64,000 bases of DNA from Muscardinus avellanarius. Its lineage: Eukaryota; Chordata; Mammalia; Rodentia; Gliridae. The stretch is from positions 67,091,738-67,155,737 of the forward strand of contig OY726572.1 in assembly GCA_963383645.1 (NCBI GenBank). Reading direction: 5' to 3'. The notes below the pieces were generated by a model that was not told the origin of the DNA, did no database searches, and saw only the letters and a program-made list of their open reading frames with translations. The translations under genes and the position numbers were made by a program. Positions 9,721 to 20,939 of the stretch are shown here, in pieces (within the stretch, counting starts at the first letter, position 1; each line of letters begins with the position of its first letter).

Positions 9721-9950
9721 TTGAGTTCAGATTCTAATATCAGGTGTCAGAAGCCTGGCTTATTCCTAGCTCTGTCATCTTCAGCAATTCATTTGATCTT
9801 TCTAAATTGTCTCAACTGTATCACCTACAAAGTAAGGATGATAATATATACTTGTCAGGATCGTTATAAAGATTAAGACCGTGTATACAGATCATAGGGT
9901 AGAGTACCTAGCATGTAGCAGGTACTTAATAGTCATTATCATCGCCACCA
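9718..9950 (+). mobile_element. MIR-like ancient SINE, plus
   Basis: Matches the MIR pattern in order: ttcagattctaatatc; ctagctctgtcatcttcagc; caactgtatcacctacaaag; ggatgataatatatacttg; tagagtacctagcatgtag. Confidence 0.65.
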
Positions 9951-11950
9951 TCATCACTATCAGTTCCAATCATTAGCATTTGTCCCTCTCTTCCTGATAT
10001 AACAGTACTGTATGAGTAATTAAACCCATTGAGTGAATAAAAGTCAGTAATGGTGAGTGTATACCTACTAACATGTAGCAATATTTGTGATATGGTATAT
10101 ATTAAAGGAGGAAAGCAAAATGTGAATACTCGTAGTATAATTAATCACTTGTAAATATAGATATAGAGATATGTTCAAAGAATAATGTTGCAAGAAAACA
10201 GACCAAAATTGTGGTGACATTGTGAATAATTTAGTTTCTTCAAATTGTTATTCTCTTTCAAAACAATGAGTAATGACATTTAAAAATGCATAAAGGTGTC
10301 TCCTTGGTTACTTTTTCTTAATCAAAATTAACACAGCCATCTACATCAATGGCATCAGGATGTCTCCTGACTAATGCCCCTCGGTCAGCTTGGAAGCAGC
10401 CTAGAACGGACAGTGGTGGGCTGGTTTGTAGAAAAACTGCCAAATGCCAAGATGAAGAACACAGAAGAAAAGAGAAAATGCTTCCCTGGAAGCTGACAGG
10501 TGGGAATAAAAGTGGCTTCTGAGCTGTGCCTGGAGTGAGCCAGTGTTAGAGTTAACAGTGGTGGCATCTCAAAAGGAACTCACTGTCCTGGTAGCAATAA
10601 GATGACTATAAAACCAACGTATTGTTGACCCTGACATCACCTACCACTTATGACTACAGACATGGTAGCTGGCTGATGATTTCCCTGGAAAATACCACAT
10701 GTGCAATTCTAGAATCATTGTATGAGATGACTTCAGGCAGCAGAAGACATCCTGCACAGTGGAAACTTTCAACAAAAGGTCTTTTGAATTAGCTAAGTAT
10801 CTGAAGGTCTCCCTTAAGAAAATAATAAAGTTATGCCTGGAAAGAGGGGAAATTTTTGCTCTTTTCTGAATGGGAGGGTCCAAGTGAAGTCTGATCCTGG
10901 AACAAACTGCACAATAACCTGGCACTGTGAAAAGCTATTTGGCAACTCAAGGAAGGATGATCTACTCAAAGATGATTCCAGAAGGAGTCTGGCTCTGCCT
11001 AGCTTGGAGCTGGCAGTGAGCCTTTAAAAACAGCAGTATTAGCACCTGCCCCTCCCCTCCTGGCTTTCCCAAGCCAGGTACAGAGTGAATCGCAGAGAGC
11101 AAAGGGTAATTTCTAATTAAAAATAACCCTGATGAGCCCAAAGAGACCATGTATGACGACACTAACACATTATTAGAGTCCTCATGAGGCAACATTCCCA
11201 ATATGTGGAGCAAATTCAATAAATTTTTGCCATCATCCCTCCCTACCCAGTCATTTCTCTACGCCAAAACCAACGTAATGGACTGCCTTTCTTCAGGTCC
11301 TTACATCTGATTTCCAAGTCTTTGCCAGTATTAGAAGGTAGGACGTGGACTGTTATTTTCAGAGAGATTTTCCCAGAATCTGCAGAGAGCATTATTTTAA
11401 AGTTTTTAGAATAACTTTTTCCTACAACTTGACAGGCCAGAATTGATGCAAAATAGAGCCAATGTATTAATTTTACAGTAATACTCTCAGAATGCATCAT
11501 TATGCAAAAAAGTCCTTTGTACTAAATGCGTAGCATTTGTTACGACAACAGAAACAAGAATGATACAACTAAGCAAAAGTAGGTTTCAAATGCAAAAGCT
11601 AATATCAGGCTTGGATCCAAATTTTGCCAGACGCTCTGTGATCCACTGGTCTAGTAGATTAATCTCACGATGCTTCAATGTTCTCAACCTTCAAGTCAAC
11701 ATAAGACACTCATTATAAAACCTGTCTACTGCAGACTGGTACCGTGAGGCTCAAATCAATAATGTCCAAAAATACTATGGGAAAATACAAAGCTACTAAA
11801 TTTGAAAGGGCTCAGCAGTTTGTGATATGACTATAAAGTAACTTAACAAATAATGTCAAATAGAGAAAAAGAAGGACAAAAACTATCTTTATTTTGCATA
11901 AGAATCATATCTTTGGTTATTTTCTATTTTTTTACTGTGAAAAAGAGAAG
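9951..11950. other. Unique intron sequence, no gene recognised
   Basis: About 2 kb without SINEs. Small open frames (for example 10641-10925 minus) lack recognisable domains and splice context. The part from 10560 to 11060 has a more balanced base composition than its flanks and could be an old retrocopy or LTR relic that I cannot place. Confidence 0.4.
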
Positions 11951-12037
11951 AGACAGACATGGCCCTAAAATTAAACTGGCTCCTCTGTGCTTGCCATGTT
12001 CACAAACAACGTTCCATTAAAGGCCATAGGAAAAACA

Positions 12038-12096
<59 letters not shown>
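12038..12096. repeat. (CT)n microsatellite
   Basis: About 58 bases of pure ctct, adjoining the tail side of a minus-strand SINE. Confidence 0.95.
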
Positions 12097-12099
<3 letters not shown>

Positions 12100-12303
12100 A
12101 TTGTGGTACTGGGAATAGAACACAAAAGCATTCTACCTCCGAGTTACACACTCAGCCCTATTTTTTATTCTTTATTTTGAAACAGGGTCTCACTGAATTG
12201 CAGAGGCCTCACTAAGTAGCTGAGGCTGTCCACAAACTGCTATCCTCCTGTCTCACCCTCCCAAATGCTGGGATTACAAGTGTGCACCACCCATGCCTGG
12301 CTG
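12097..12303 (-). mobile_element. Dimeric SINE, minus
   Basis: gtggtactgggaatagaac ... caccacccatgcctggctg. Its tail side merges into the CT microsatellite. Confidence 0.85.
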
Positions 12304-12504
12304 GAAACACACATTTTAAATTATATTGAAATAAGGAAATGGAAAACTGAAACAATTTATGCTGCAGTTTTAAAAGCATATAGTAAAATCTTCTGATATA
12401 TTTTAAATATAGGCTTTGTAAAACTAAACTTTACATAAGAGTCTTAATAACATATGGGTTGGGTTTAAGGGGTGAGGACTTAAAAGAACCTTATGCATGC
12501 TTCA

Positions 12505-12745
12505 AATGTTTTATTACAAACAATTAATAAATACTAAGCACTCACTATGCCTATATGTGAGGCAGACATAGTGGTAGCTAGGAGCTTTATAAAAACAATA
12601 TCATGATATCTCATTTATTCCTCACCCTAAGTCTTTAAAATTCATTTTCTTATCCCTGTAAGGAAATTGAGAGCCAAAGTTACAATGATCATTAATAGCA
12701 ACATTTTTTAATACTAGCTCATGCTGTTCTACCATGCCACTCTTT
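12505..12745 (-). mobile_element. MIR-like ancient SINE, minus
   Basis: Reverse MIR pattern: actaagcactcactatgcc, tcatttattcctcaccctaa, tatccctgtaaggaaattga, and gctgttctaccatgccact at the end. Confidence 0.6.
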
Positions 12746-12754
12746 TTTTTCTTA

Positions 12755-14430
12755 TTGCTGTATTGTAACCATGCACCTTTTTGAAGTTAAGAGTCACAGC
12801 AGCATACATGCACACAGCACTCATTGAGCCTCCCCAGTCCCAACCCACTTCCTCACCCTCCTCTCCTCCCCATGCTCAGCACAAGGACTGGCTTTAATAA
12901 GTTTGTGACTGTAGATCACGTCCATTGAGTATTTCCCTCTTCAAGTCTTCCTCCCCTCTCCCATGTCCCTCAGCTAGGTCTCCTCCTTCACTTCTCTAAG
13001 CTTTCTCCTCCTTGGTCTGAAGTCCCTCCTATGTCCCACTTTCTCCCTAGCTTCTGCATATGAGAGAGAACATATGACCTTTCTCTTTTTGAGACTGAGT
13101 AATCTCACTTAGCATAATATTCTCCAGTCCCATCCATTTCCCTGCAAATGACATAATTTTGTTTTTCCTTACGGCTGAGTAGAATTCTGTTATGCATATA
13201 TCTCATACTTTTGTAATCCTTTCATCTGTTGATTGACAACTCAACTCATTTTAAAGCTTGGCAATTGTGAATTGTGTAGCTACAAACATTGATATGCATG
13301 CTTCACTATGGTAGTTTGGTTTCCATTCTTTGGGGTAGACACCTAGGAGTGGTATAGCTGAGTCATATGGTAGATTCATTGCCATTTTTCTGAGGATCCT
13401 CCACACTGTTTAGTGGCAGAAAAATGGAAATAAACCCCACTTTTTCATCCTGCACAAGAGTCAAATCAAGATGGATCAAAGACCTGAAAATCAGACCAGA
13501 GACCTTGCAGCTCCTTGAAAAGGGCCTAGGATGAACAATCCAACATATGGGAATGGGTAAAAACTTCCTCAACAAGATCCCAAAGGCACAAGAAATTAAA
13601 ATGGAGACTAATGTGTAAGATTGCTTTACACTGAAGAGCTTCTGTGCAGCAAAGAAAACTATCAAGAACCTCAAGAGAAAACTGACAGAATAGGAGATCT
13701 TTGCCAGATAGTCCTCTGATAGAGGATTAATATCTAGAATGTACAGAAAACTCAAAAATTCACTGCTTAAAAAAATTAACCCAAGCCGGGCATGGAGGCG
13801 CATGCTTATAATCCCACGCTTGGGAGGCTGAAATAGGATCACACAGGTTAGAAGCCAGCCTCAGCTACTTTATGAGGCTCTCAACAACTTAGTGAGACCC
13901 TGTTTCCAAATAAAAAATAAATAGGTCTGGGAGTATAGCCCAGAGGTAGAAAGCCCCTGGATTCCACCCCCAGTACCACCAAAAACAAACAAACAAAACT
14001 AACCCAATCAAAAAATGGACAGTGATTTGGCCCCTTTGTCAAAAATCAATTGGCTGTAAGATTTGTTTCTGAGTCTTCTATTCTGCTCCATTGGTCTATG
14101 TAACTGTTTTTGTGCCAATACCATGCTGTTTTTATTACTAGACTTTGTAGTATAGTTTAAAGTCAGATATTGTGATTCCTCCTACATAGTTTTTGTTGCT
14201 GAGAACTACTTTGGTTATTCTAGGTTTTTGTTGTTCCAAATGAATTTAAGGACTACTTTTTTCTATGTCTGTGAGGAATGACCTTGGTAATTTAATAGGT
14301 ATTGTGTTGAATCTGTAAATCACGTTTGGAAGTATGGCCATTTTGATAATATTTATTCTGCCTATCCATGAACATAGAATATCTTTCCACCTTCTAAGGT
14401 CTTCTTTGATTTCTTTTTTCTTTCTTTTTT
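12755..14430 (-). mobile_element. Antisense L1 with an inverted internal segment
   Basis: 12755-13395 is the antisense 3' UTR and ORF2 end (gggtagacacctaggagtgg). 13396-13780 and 13995-14030 are sense ORF2 (gatggatcaaagacctgaaa; caatcaaaaaatggacag), interrupted by a SINE. 14036-14430 is antisense again (ttgtcaaaaatcaattggc). About 620 bases are therefore inverted, with some sequence missing at the junctions. Confidence 0.75.
13782..13990 (+). mobile_element. SINE, plus, mixed type A/B tail
   Basis: Head agccgggcatggaggcgca. The second half has gtctgggagtatagcccag (type B) but ends with cccctggattccaccc (type A-like). Confidence 0.8.
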
Positions 14431-14437
14431 CTTTTTT

Positions 14438-15722
14438 AATACCTTTTTTTTTAATTGGTGTATTGCAGTCATACATCTTAATGGGATAAAAGACTTGTGA
14501 AGACATACATGCACACATCACCCAATTAGCCCTTACCCAATTCCCACCCCAATCCCTCCCTTTCCCTCCTTCCCATGTTTGGCCTAGAGATTGACTGTGA
14601 ATATATATATATATCATGTGCTTTAGTTTCCTTCTTACCCCCTCCCATCCCCTCAGTTAGGTCACCTTATTTGCTCATCTATAGAATCTCTTTCTTCATC
14701 TAGAGTTCCTCCTCCTGTTACCCATTTCTCCCTAGATTTCACATATTAGGGAAAGCATCCAATTTCTTATTTTTTGTGACTGACTAATTTCACTTAGCAT
14801 AATATCCATTCATTTCCCTGTAAATGATGTAATTGTGTTTTTTTTATGGCTGAGTAAAATTCCATTGTGTACCTATCCCAGGTTTGTAACCCATTAATCT
14901 GTTGATGGACTTCTTGGTTGGTTCCATAATTTGGCAATGGTGAATTGTGCAGCTATGAACATAGATATGCATGTATTAGTTTGGTATCCTTTCTTTTGGG
15001 TAGATACCCAGAAGTGGTATTGCTGGATCAAATGGTAAGTTCGTTCCCATTCTTCTGAGCATCCTCTATACTGTTTTCCAAAGTGGGTGCACTAATTTGC
15101 AATCCCACCAACAATGTTTTAGAGTTCCCACTTCACATCCTCACCACCATTTGTTGTTGTTTGTGTTTTGAATTATTGCCACTCTAGTTGGAGTTAGGTG
15201 AAATCTCAGAGTAGTTTTGATTTGCATTTCTAATTGCTAATGATGTTGAGCATTTTTTATGCATTTATTGGCCATCTGACTTTCTTCCTTCTTGAAGTGT
15301 CTATTTAATTCATTTGCCCTTTTTTGATTGGGTTGTTTTCTTGAGTTCTCTGTATACTCTATATATTAGTCCTCTATTTGAGAAGTAGTTGACAAAAATC
15401 TTCTCCCATTCTGTTGGCTCTCGATTGAGATTCTTGATAGTTTCCTTTGCTGTGCAGAAGCTCTTCAGTTTCATGCAATCCCATGTACTGACTTGCTTTT
15501 TAGTTTTTTGTGCCTTTGGGGTCTTGTTAAGAAAGTTTTATCTGTGAATATGTGTTGCAGTGTTGGACCTATTCCCTCTTCAAGGAGCCTCGAGGTCTCT
15601 GGTATAATTTCCAAGTCTTTGATCTATCTTGAATTGACTCTTGTGCGGGGTGAAAAAGTGGAATTTATTTCCATTTTTCTGCACATGGTTAACCAGTTTT
15701 GCCAACACTATTTGTTAAACCT
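14438..15722 (-). mobile_element. Antisense L1 3' end, 5'-truncated
   Basis: Poly(T), ttggtgtattgcagtcatac (3' terminus), then 3' UTR and ORF2 end: gtattgctggatcaaatgg, tttgcaatcccaccaacaa and ccatttttctgcacatggtt. It stops at ctatttgttaaac. A 60-80 codon frame in it is a shadow of ORF2. Confidence 0.85.
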
Positions 15723-15856
15723 CTGATGTACCTCTTCAGAGTCTATAGTACAAATTGGTTTGAAATCCATGGGTATAGAATAAAACATATCTGCAATAAA
15801 TACCTGTTAAATACATGAAGTATGGTTGTATAAAAGTACTGATTACTTGGGGCAGG

Positions 15857-15860
15857 AGAC

Positions 15861-15938
<78 letters not shown>

Positions 15939-15943
15939 AGAGG

Positions 15944-15994
<51 letters not shown>
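15857..15994. repeat. (GA)n microsatellite, about 138 bases
   Basis: Near-pure gaga, with interruptions around 15915 and 15938-15950. RE-only peptides predicted from it are artefacts. Confidence 0.95.
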
Positions 15995-15996
<2 letters not shown>

Positions 15997-16004
15997 TGTT
16001 TGTT

Positions 16005-16180
16005 TTAACTGGGGATTGAACCAAGAAGCATTCTACCTCTGAGTTACACCATCATTCTATTTTGTTTTTTATTTTAAAATAGGTCTTACTAAGTTGCTGA
16101 GGCTGACCTTGAACCTTAGATCTTCCTGTATCAGCCTCCCAAGTACTGGGATTATAGGTGTATACCACCACACCAGGCTA
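16005..16180 (-). mobile_element. Dimeric SINE, minus
   Basis: actggggattgaaccaagaa ... accaccacaccaggcta. Confidence 0.8.
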
Positions 16181-16363
16181 ATTACTTCATTTTTTATGCA
16201 GTCATTTTTTTTCTTGGAAAGATTGGTTTCTAAGAATATAAAGATACTATAAGTGTACATACCACTCTCTGTAAGCACCAACGAGGAAAACCACCACATG
16301 TGGGCTGGCATGTACATCACTGACCTTAAAAAGAACTACTAATTTTCAAGTTGCACAAAAGAA

Positions 16364-16401
16364 AGTGTGTGTGTGTGTGTGTGTATGTGTGTGTGTGTGT
16401 T
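16364..16401. repeat. (GT)n microsatellite
   Basis: tgtgtg repeats with one interrupting tatg. Confidence 0.9.
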
Positions 16402-16511
16402 TATGTGATTATATATGCATGTATAATAATGAATCAGTGTTTTATGAAAGTTCTGTCATGTTTATTAGGGTAAAGATCAGATTATAGGAAAAATCTAGCA
16501 GCCTGATTTAA

Positions 16512-16600
16512 AAAAAAACAATAGGGCAGGGGGTGTAACTCGGAGGTCGAATGCCCCTGGGTTCCATCCCCAGACACGCAAAATAAATAAATTAATTAAT
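16512..16600 (+). mobile_element. ID-like SINE half, plus
   Basis: agggggtgtaactcggaggt to gttccatccccag, with an (AAAT)/(TTAA) tail. No B1-like half precedes it. Confidence 0.7.
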
Positions 16601-16849
16601 TAATTAAATAATCCTATTAGAATTTCTCTGATAATATGACCATCAAGTAAAAACAGCTTAGAGTGTTTCACCCTCTTTTATTAGGACATCACAAGCAAAA
16701 GACTGACTTTATAATATTCCTCCAATTTAAGGCATACTACTAGAGTATTTTATATCTTACTTTTCATGCCCCATTTCTAGTTCCACTTACCTCATAAACA
16801 CAGGCACCTATTTTAGTGCATATTAGACATAATCTAAAACAACACTAAG

Positions 16850-17060
16850 CCAGATGTGGTGGCACATACTTGTAATCCCTGGATTTAGGAAGTTAAGACA
16901 GAAGAATCACAGGTTCGTGGTCAGCCTCAGCTACTTAACAAGATCCTCCACAATTTAGTGAGACCTTGTTTCAAAATAAAAAATAGAAAATAGGCCTGAG
17001 GGTATATCTCAGAAGTAGAATGTTCATGGATTCAATCCTTAGTACAGCAAAAAAAAATAT
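16850..17060 (+). mobile_element. Dimeric SINE, plus
   Basis: agccagatgtggtggcacat ... gattcaatccttagtacag, with poly(A). Confidence 0.8.
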
Positions 17061-17279
17061 TAATAAAATAAGACAAAACAAACAATACTTTAGGACTACT
17101 CACTTTTGAGGGCCCCTCACCTGTGTGGGAGCTGTTTTGTCTATTTTCTATATTTTCTTGGCTTACAAATAAACTTTCATATTTCTATATCCCCCTCAAA
17201 AATAAAATAAATAAAATAATACCTGATATTTATATAGAAATATGTTTTAACTAAGAATATCTTATTATTTTGTGGGTTA

Positions 17280-17455
17280 TTTTTTGTTTGTTTTTTGGTG
17301 GTACTGGGGATGAAACCCAGGAACAGTCTACCTCCGAGCTACACCCCCAGCCCTAATTTTTATTCTTTATTATGAAACAGGGTCTCACTGAGTTGCAAAG
17401 GGCCTCAGTAAGTAGTAGCTGAGATTACAAGTGTGCACTATCACGCCTGGCTGGG
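17280..17455 (-). mobile_element. Dimeric SINE, minus, internally deleted
   Basis: tactggggatgaaacccagg to tatcacgcctggctg, lacking most of the gaacctgtgatcctcctg segment. Confidence 0.8.
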
Positions 17456-17514
17456 GTTGTTTAAACTTACATAAATAATACTGAACTATCTATTGTATTA
17501 TTTGTTATTTTCAT

Positions 17515-17620
17515 CCACAAGCATTCTAGCTCAAAGATATACCCCTCTCAGCACAATTTTTTTAAAATTTGGAAACAGGGTCTCACTAGGTTGCAGAGAG
17601 CCTCTATAAGGTACTGAGGC
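17515..17620 (-). mobile_element. SINE, minus, cut by assembly gap
   Basis: cattctagctcaaagatata to gtactgaggc, then N. Confidence 0.65.
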
Positions 17621-17820
17621 NNNNNNNNNNNNNNNNNNNNNNNNNNNNNNNNNNNNNNNNNNNNNNNNNNNNNNNNNNNNNNNNNNNNNNNNNNNNNNNN
17701 NNNNNNNNNNNNNNNNNNNNNNNNNNNNNNNNNNNNNNNNNNNNNNNNNNNNNNNNNNNNNNNNNNNNNNNNNNNNNNNNNNNNNNNNNNNNNNNNNNNN
17801 NNNNNNNNNNNNNNNNNNNN
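17621..17820. other. Assembly gap (200 N)
   Basis: Exactly 200 undetermined bases, so the true size is probably unknown. Open frames spanning it are meaningless. Confidence 1.
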
Positions 17821-18350
17821 GCCACCGATACCACATATGACCCCCCCTAAACAGAAACAAACTTAACCCAAACCATGGGATCCTGATGACAAAAGATTTT
17901 AATCGTCCCAACTGTTTGCAGGGGTTCGATGCTAGTACATATACATTGTAATGTATATAGTAAAGATTTAGCTTTAAATCTCTAGAAAATAAAACCATCT
18001 GCAAGGCATTGCAATCTTGGCAATCTTCTAAGAGAATTAAGACAACAACATTTTCAAAAGACACAGCCAGGCAGCCACCAACCTTTTCCCCCCAGTCAAT
18101 TCTCCTCAGAGCATAATACATTAGAAAGTTCAGCAACACAAAGTAATCATTACAAATGGGTATTAAAGATGTACTGCTTCATTTCTTACTTGCCTGCGGT
18201 TTCACGAGTGACTAAATGTTCAAGATTAAATAGGAGTTCACACTGCTCTCATCTTTCCCAGTCTACTCTAAGCATGCAACTATCCTCACCTCGTTTCTCT
18301 GTAGCTGTAAAAGCTTAAAAACAAAACACAACAAAAAACAACGAAGCATC
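17821..18350. other. Unique sequence right of the gap
   Basis: Non-repetitive, with a few CpGs and no recognised coding frame. On the minus strand it reads like untranslated mRNA sequence, but I cannot name a parent. A retrocopy whose end lies in the gap is possible. Confidence 0.3.
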
Positions 18351-18354
18351 GCAA

Positions 18355-18665
18355 CTTAGACTGTTTCAAAATAAAAAATTTGGCTGGGGGTGTAGCTCAG
18401 AGGTAGAGTGCCCGTGGGTTCAATCCCCAGTACCCCCTCTCCCATCCCCCCACAAAAAATGGTTTTCTCTTGAGCTGTGGCAGCTTTCGCAGCTAAGCTG
18501 TCTTGAGGGTTGTACTCGTGTATCTGCTAGCTGAAACGGAACAGGGCTTCAGGAGTACTATGTCCTTGGGAAGCAGAGGCAGCAGGATCGCAAGTTCGAG
18601 GCCCGCTTCAGGAAGTAGTCAGACTTTCAGCATCTAGTGAGACCCTGTTTCAGAACAAAAATTAA
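18355..18665 (+). mobile_element. SINE halves, plus: ID-like half and a B1-like half in swapped order
   Basis: 18355-18460 is the linker and ID-like half (ggctgggggtgtagctcag ... caatccccagtacc). 18562-18665 is the end of a B1-like half (gaagcagaggcagcaggatc ... gaccctgtttcag). Confidence 0.65.
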
Positions 18666-18939
18666 AAAAACTTTTCTCTTAGCCATAAGCTCTTTGACGC
18701 TGGAATTTTTGTTCCCTTCTCACTATTATCTTCATTCCTCTCACTTACAGACTGTTCTTTTTACTGGTCATATAGAAACTACCTTCTTCAGAGTTGAATG
18801 TATAATAATGTTCTGCACGAGGACAAAACTGTATTTTATCCTCATGACTCATCATATTGAATAACGGCATATAGTTCTACTCTTAAAAATGAAGATTTTC
18901 TTTACACTTTTAGTAATATAAAATGTCTAGCAGGCTTGA

Positions 18940-19173
18940 TGGGATTATGTCATCAAGATTCCTGAGCGATATCCATCACTTTCACAAATGGCACCTTGTT
19001 CTAATGAATTTGAGTATCCAGAGACATCTACCAAGGTTCTAAATATATTCAGAAATTCTATACCAGTTGACAAGAATTGGTGGTATATTGAAGATGTACT
19101 GACCATTATCAAACTTGAAAGAAAAATTAAAGAGGGCTCAATAATCATGGCTGACATTCTCACAAAAAATATT
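18940..19173 (+). other. 77-codon open stretch cut by a SINE, identity unknown
   Basis: After a stop at 18937-18939 the frame stays open through the SINE junction and reads PERYPSLSQMAPCSNEFEYP, then TSTKVLNIFRNSIPVDKNWW. Amino-acid composition is protein-like, but I recognise no family. It may be a retrocopy relic or chance. Confidence 0.2.
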
Positions 19174-19380
19174 AAGCCAGGCGTGGTGGCGCACGCTTGT
19201 AATACCAGTACTTGGGAGGCTGAGACAGGAGGATCACAGGTTCACAGCCAGCCTCAGCGGGTAGTGAGACTCTCAGCAACCTAGTGAGACCCCATTTCAA
19301 AATAAAAATAAAATAGGGCTGAGGATTAGCTCAGAGGTAGAATGTCCCTGGGGTCAATCTCCAGTAACCCCCCCAAAAGA
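19174..19380 (+). mobile_element. Dimeric SINE, plus
   Basis: agccaggcgtggtggcgcac ... gtcaatctccagtaacc. Confidence 0.85.
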
Positions 19381-19564
19381 GATAAACATATTAATAATAA
19401 AAATGACCAGGAAATTTCTTCACCATGAGAAAAGGAAAAGCACTTAAGGTTGATATACAATAATTCACATCTGATGAGCAGCAATATTCAATTAAATTTA
19501 ATAATCTATTTTATCTGACCTAAGAGAGCAAAAATATTATATCTATATGCAATCAATATTAAAA

Positions 19565-19995
19565 ATAATTGTAGTACTGGGGACTAAACCCAGGGACAGT
19601 ATCTATGAGCTACATCCACAGCCCATTTCATTTGTTTATTTCTTTATTTATTTTTATGATACTAGGGATTGAACTCAGGGGCTTTCTACCTCTGAGCTAC
19701 ATTTCCAGACTTATTTATTTTCATTTTGAAACCGGGTCTCATTAGGTTGACAAGAGTCTCACTACTTCCTATGACTGTCCTTGAATCTGTGATCCTCCCT
19801 TCTCAGCCTCCCAAGTACTGGGATCATAAGTATGTGACACCACACCCACCTGGATTTTTATTTTGAAACAGGGTTTCACTAGATTGCAGAGAGCCTCTCT
19901 AAACTGCTCGGGCTGAAATCAAACATTTCTGTGACCCTCTTGCCTCAGCCTTCTGAGTACTGGGATTAAAAGAGTATATACCACCATGCCCAATA
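19565..19995 (-). mobile_element. Run of minus SINE pieces
   Basis: 19565-19630 is an ID-like half. 19655-19855 is a dimeric SINE (gatactagggattgaactc ... accacacccacctgg). 19858-19995 is a B1-like half only (gaaacagggtttcactaga ... accaccatgcccaa). Confidence 0.75.
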
Positions 19996-20014
19996 ACAAA
20001 AATTGGTTTTTTTT

Positions 20015-20315
20015 ATTTTTTATTTTGTGGTACTGGGGATGGAACCCAGGGGCATTCTACCTCTGAGCCACACCCCCAGCCCTATTTTTTTGTTCTTTTA
20101 TTTTGAAACAGGGTCTTCCTGAGTTGCAGAACCCAGGGGCATTCTACCTCCAAGCTATACTCCAGCCCTATTTTTTATTCTTTTTTTCCTTGAAATAGGG
20201 TCTCACTGAGTTGCAAAGGGCCTCACTAATTAGCTGAGGCTATCTGCAACCAAGATCCTCTTGTCTCGGCCTCCCAAATGCTGGGAATACAAGTGTGTGC
20301 CACCACACGGAGCTA
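20015..20315 (-). mobile_element. Two minus SINEs fused by an internal recombination
   Basis: One copy runs from gtactggggatggaaccc to tgagttgcag, then restarts inside a second copy at aacccaggggcattctacc and continues to the B1-like end. The first copy lacks its distal half and the second lacks its first bases. Confidence 0.75.
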
Positions 20316-20734
20316 ACAAAAATTATTAATAAAATATTGTACATTTCTTTTTTTAGGTGATCAGTCTTTGAAATCTGGTTTGAATCTTAAAGCATATTTC
20401 AATTCATACTATCTTCATTTCATGTGATCAAACACTCCATGTGGCTCTATAGGCCAAAATTGGCCAGCACAAGTCTAATCCAGAATAGAAATTCTGTCCA
20501 ACGTACCAGGACTGCCCATGTGCCCTGCATACTCTAAGATGCAATAAGTATCGAATGGATGAAATGAACAAAGTGAGCGAAGCCACATGAAATCCTGCAG
20601 AAACAGAACAATGCAACATAAGCACATTAATGAGAAAACAAACCATCAAACAAGAAGGATGCAAGCAGAGTTCTCTGCATCAAGCATCTGTGGCCTGATT
20701 GTTATGAATTATTAGTATTATCATTCTCTTTCTG

Positions 20735-20935
20735 TGGTACTGGGGGTTGAACCTAGGGACATTCTACCTCTGCTACATCCTTCCTTGGCCTCATTTTACA
20801 TTTTATTTTGACACAGGGTCTCACTAAGTTGCTGAGGACCTCACTAAGTGGTTGAGGCTGGCCACAAACCTGTGAGCCCCCAGTCTCAGCCTCCCACGTA
20901 CTGGGATTATGTGTGCACCACCACCGCAGGCTAGC
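20735..20935 (-). mobile_element. Dimeric SINE, minus
   Basis: tggtactgggggttgaacct ... caccaccgcaggctag. Confidence 0.85.
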
Positions 20936-20939
20936 TGTT

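Noticed and set aside
13363..13842. 159-codon minus frame
   Set aside because: It is the antisense strand of L1 ORF2. The sense strand reads as broken reverse transcriptase C-terminal region.
15743..16042. Serine/leucine or Arg/Glu repeat proteins
   Set aside because: Translations of the GA/CT microsatellite joined to a SINE.
17531..18139. 202-codon frame across the gap
   Set aside because: It spans 200 N and starts in a SINE remnant. There is no sequence evidence in the middle.
18385..18435. tRNA gene suggested by gtgtagctcagaggtagagt and gggttcaatcc
   Set aside because: These are the box A and box B-like parts of the ID-like half of the SINE. No full cloverleaf or anticodon arm is present.
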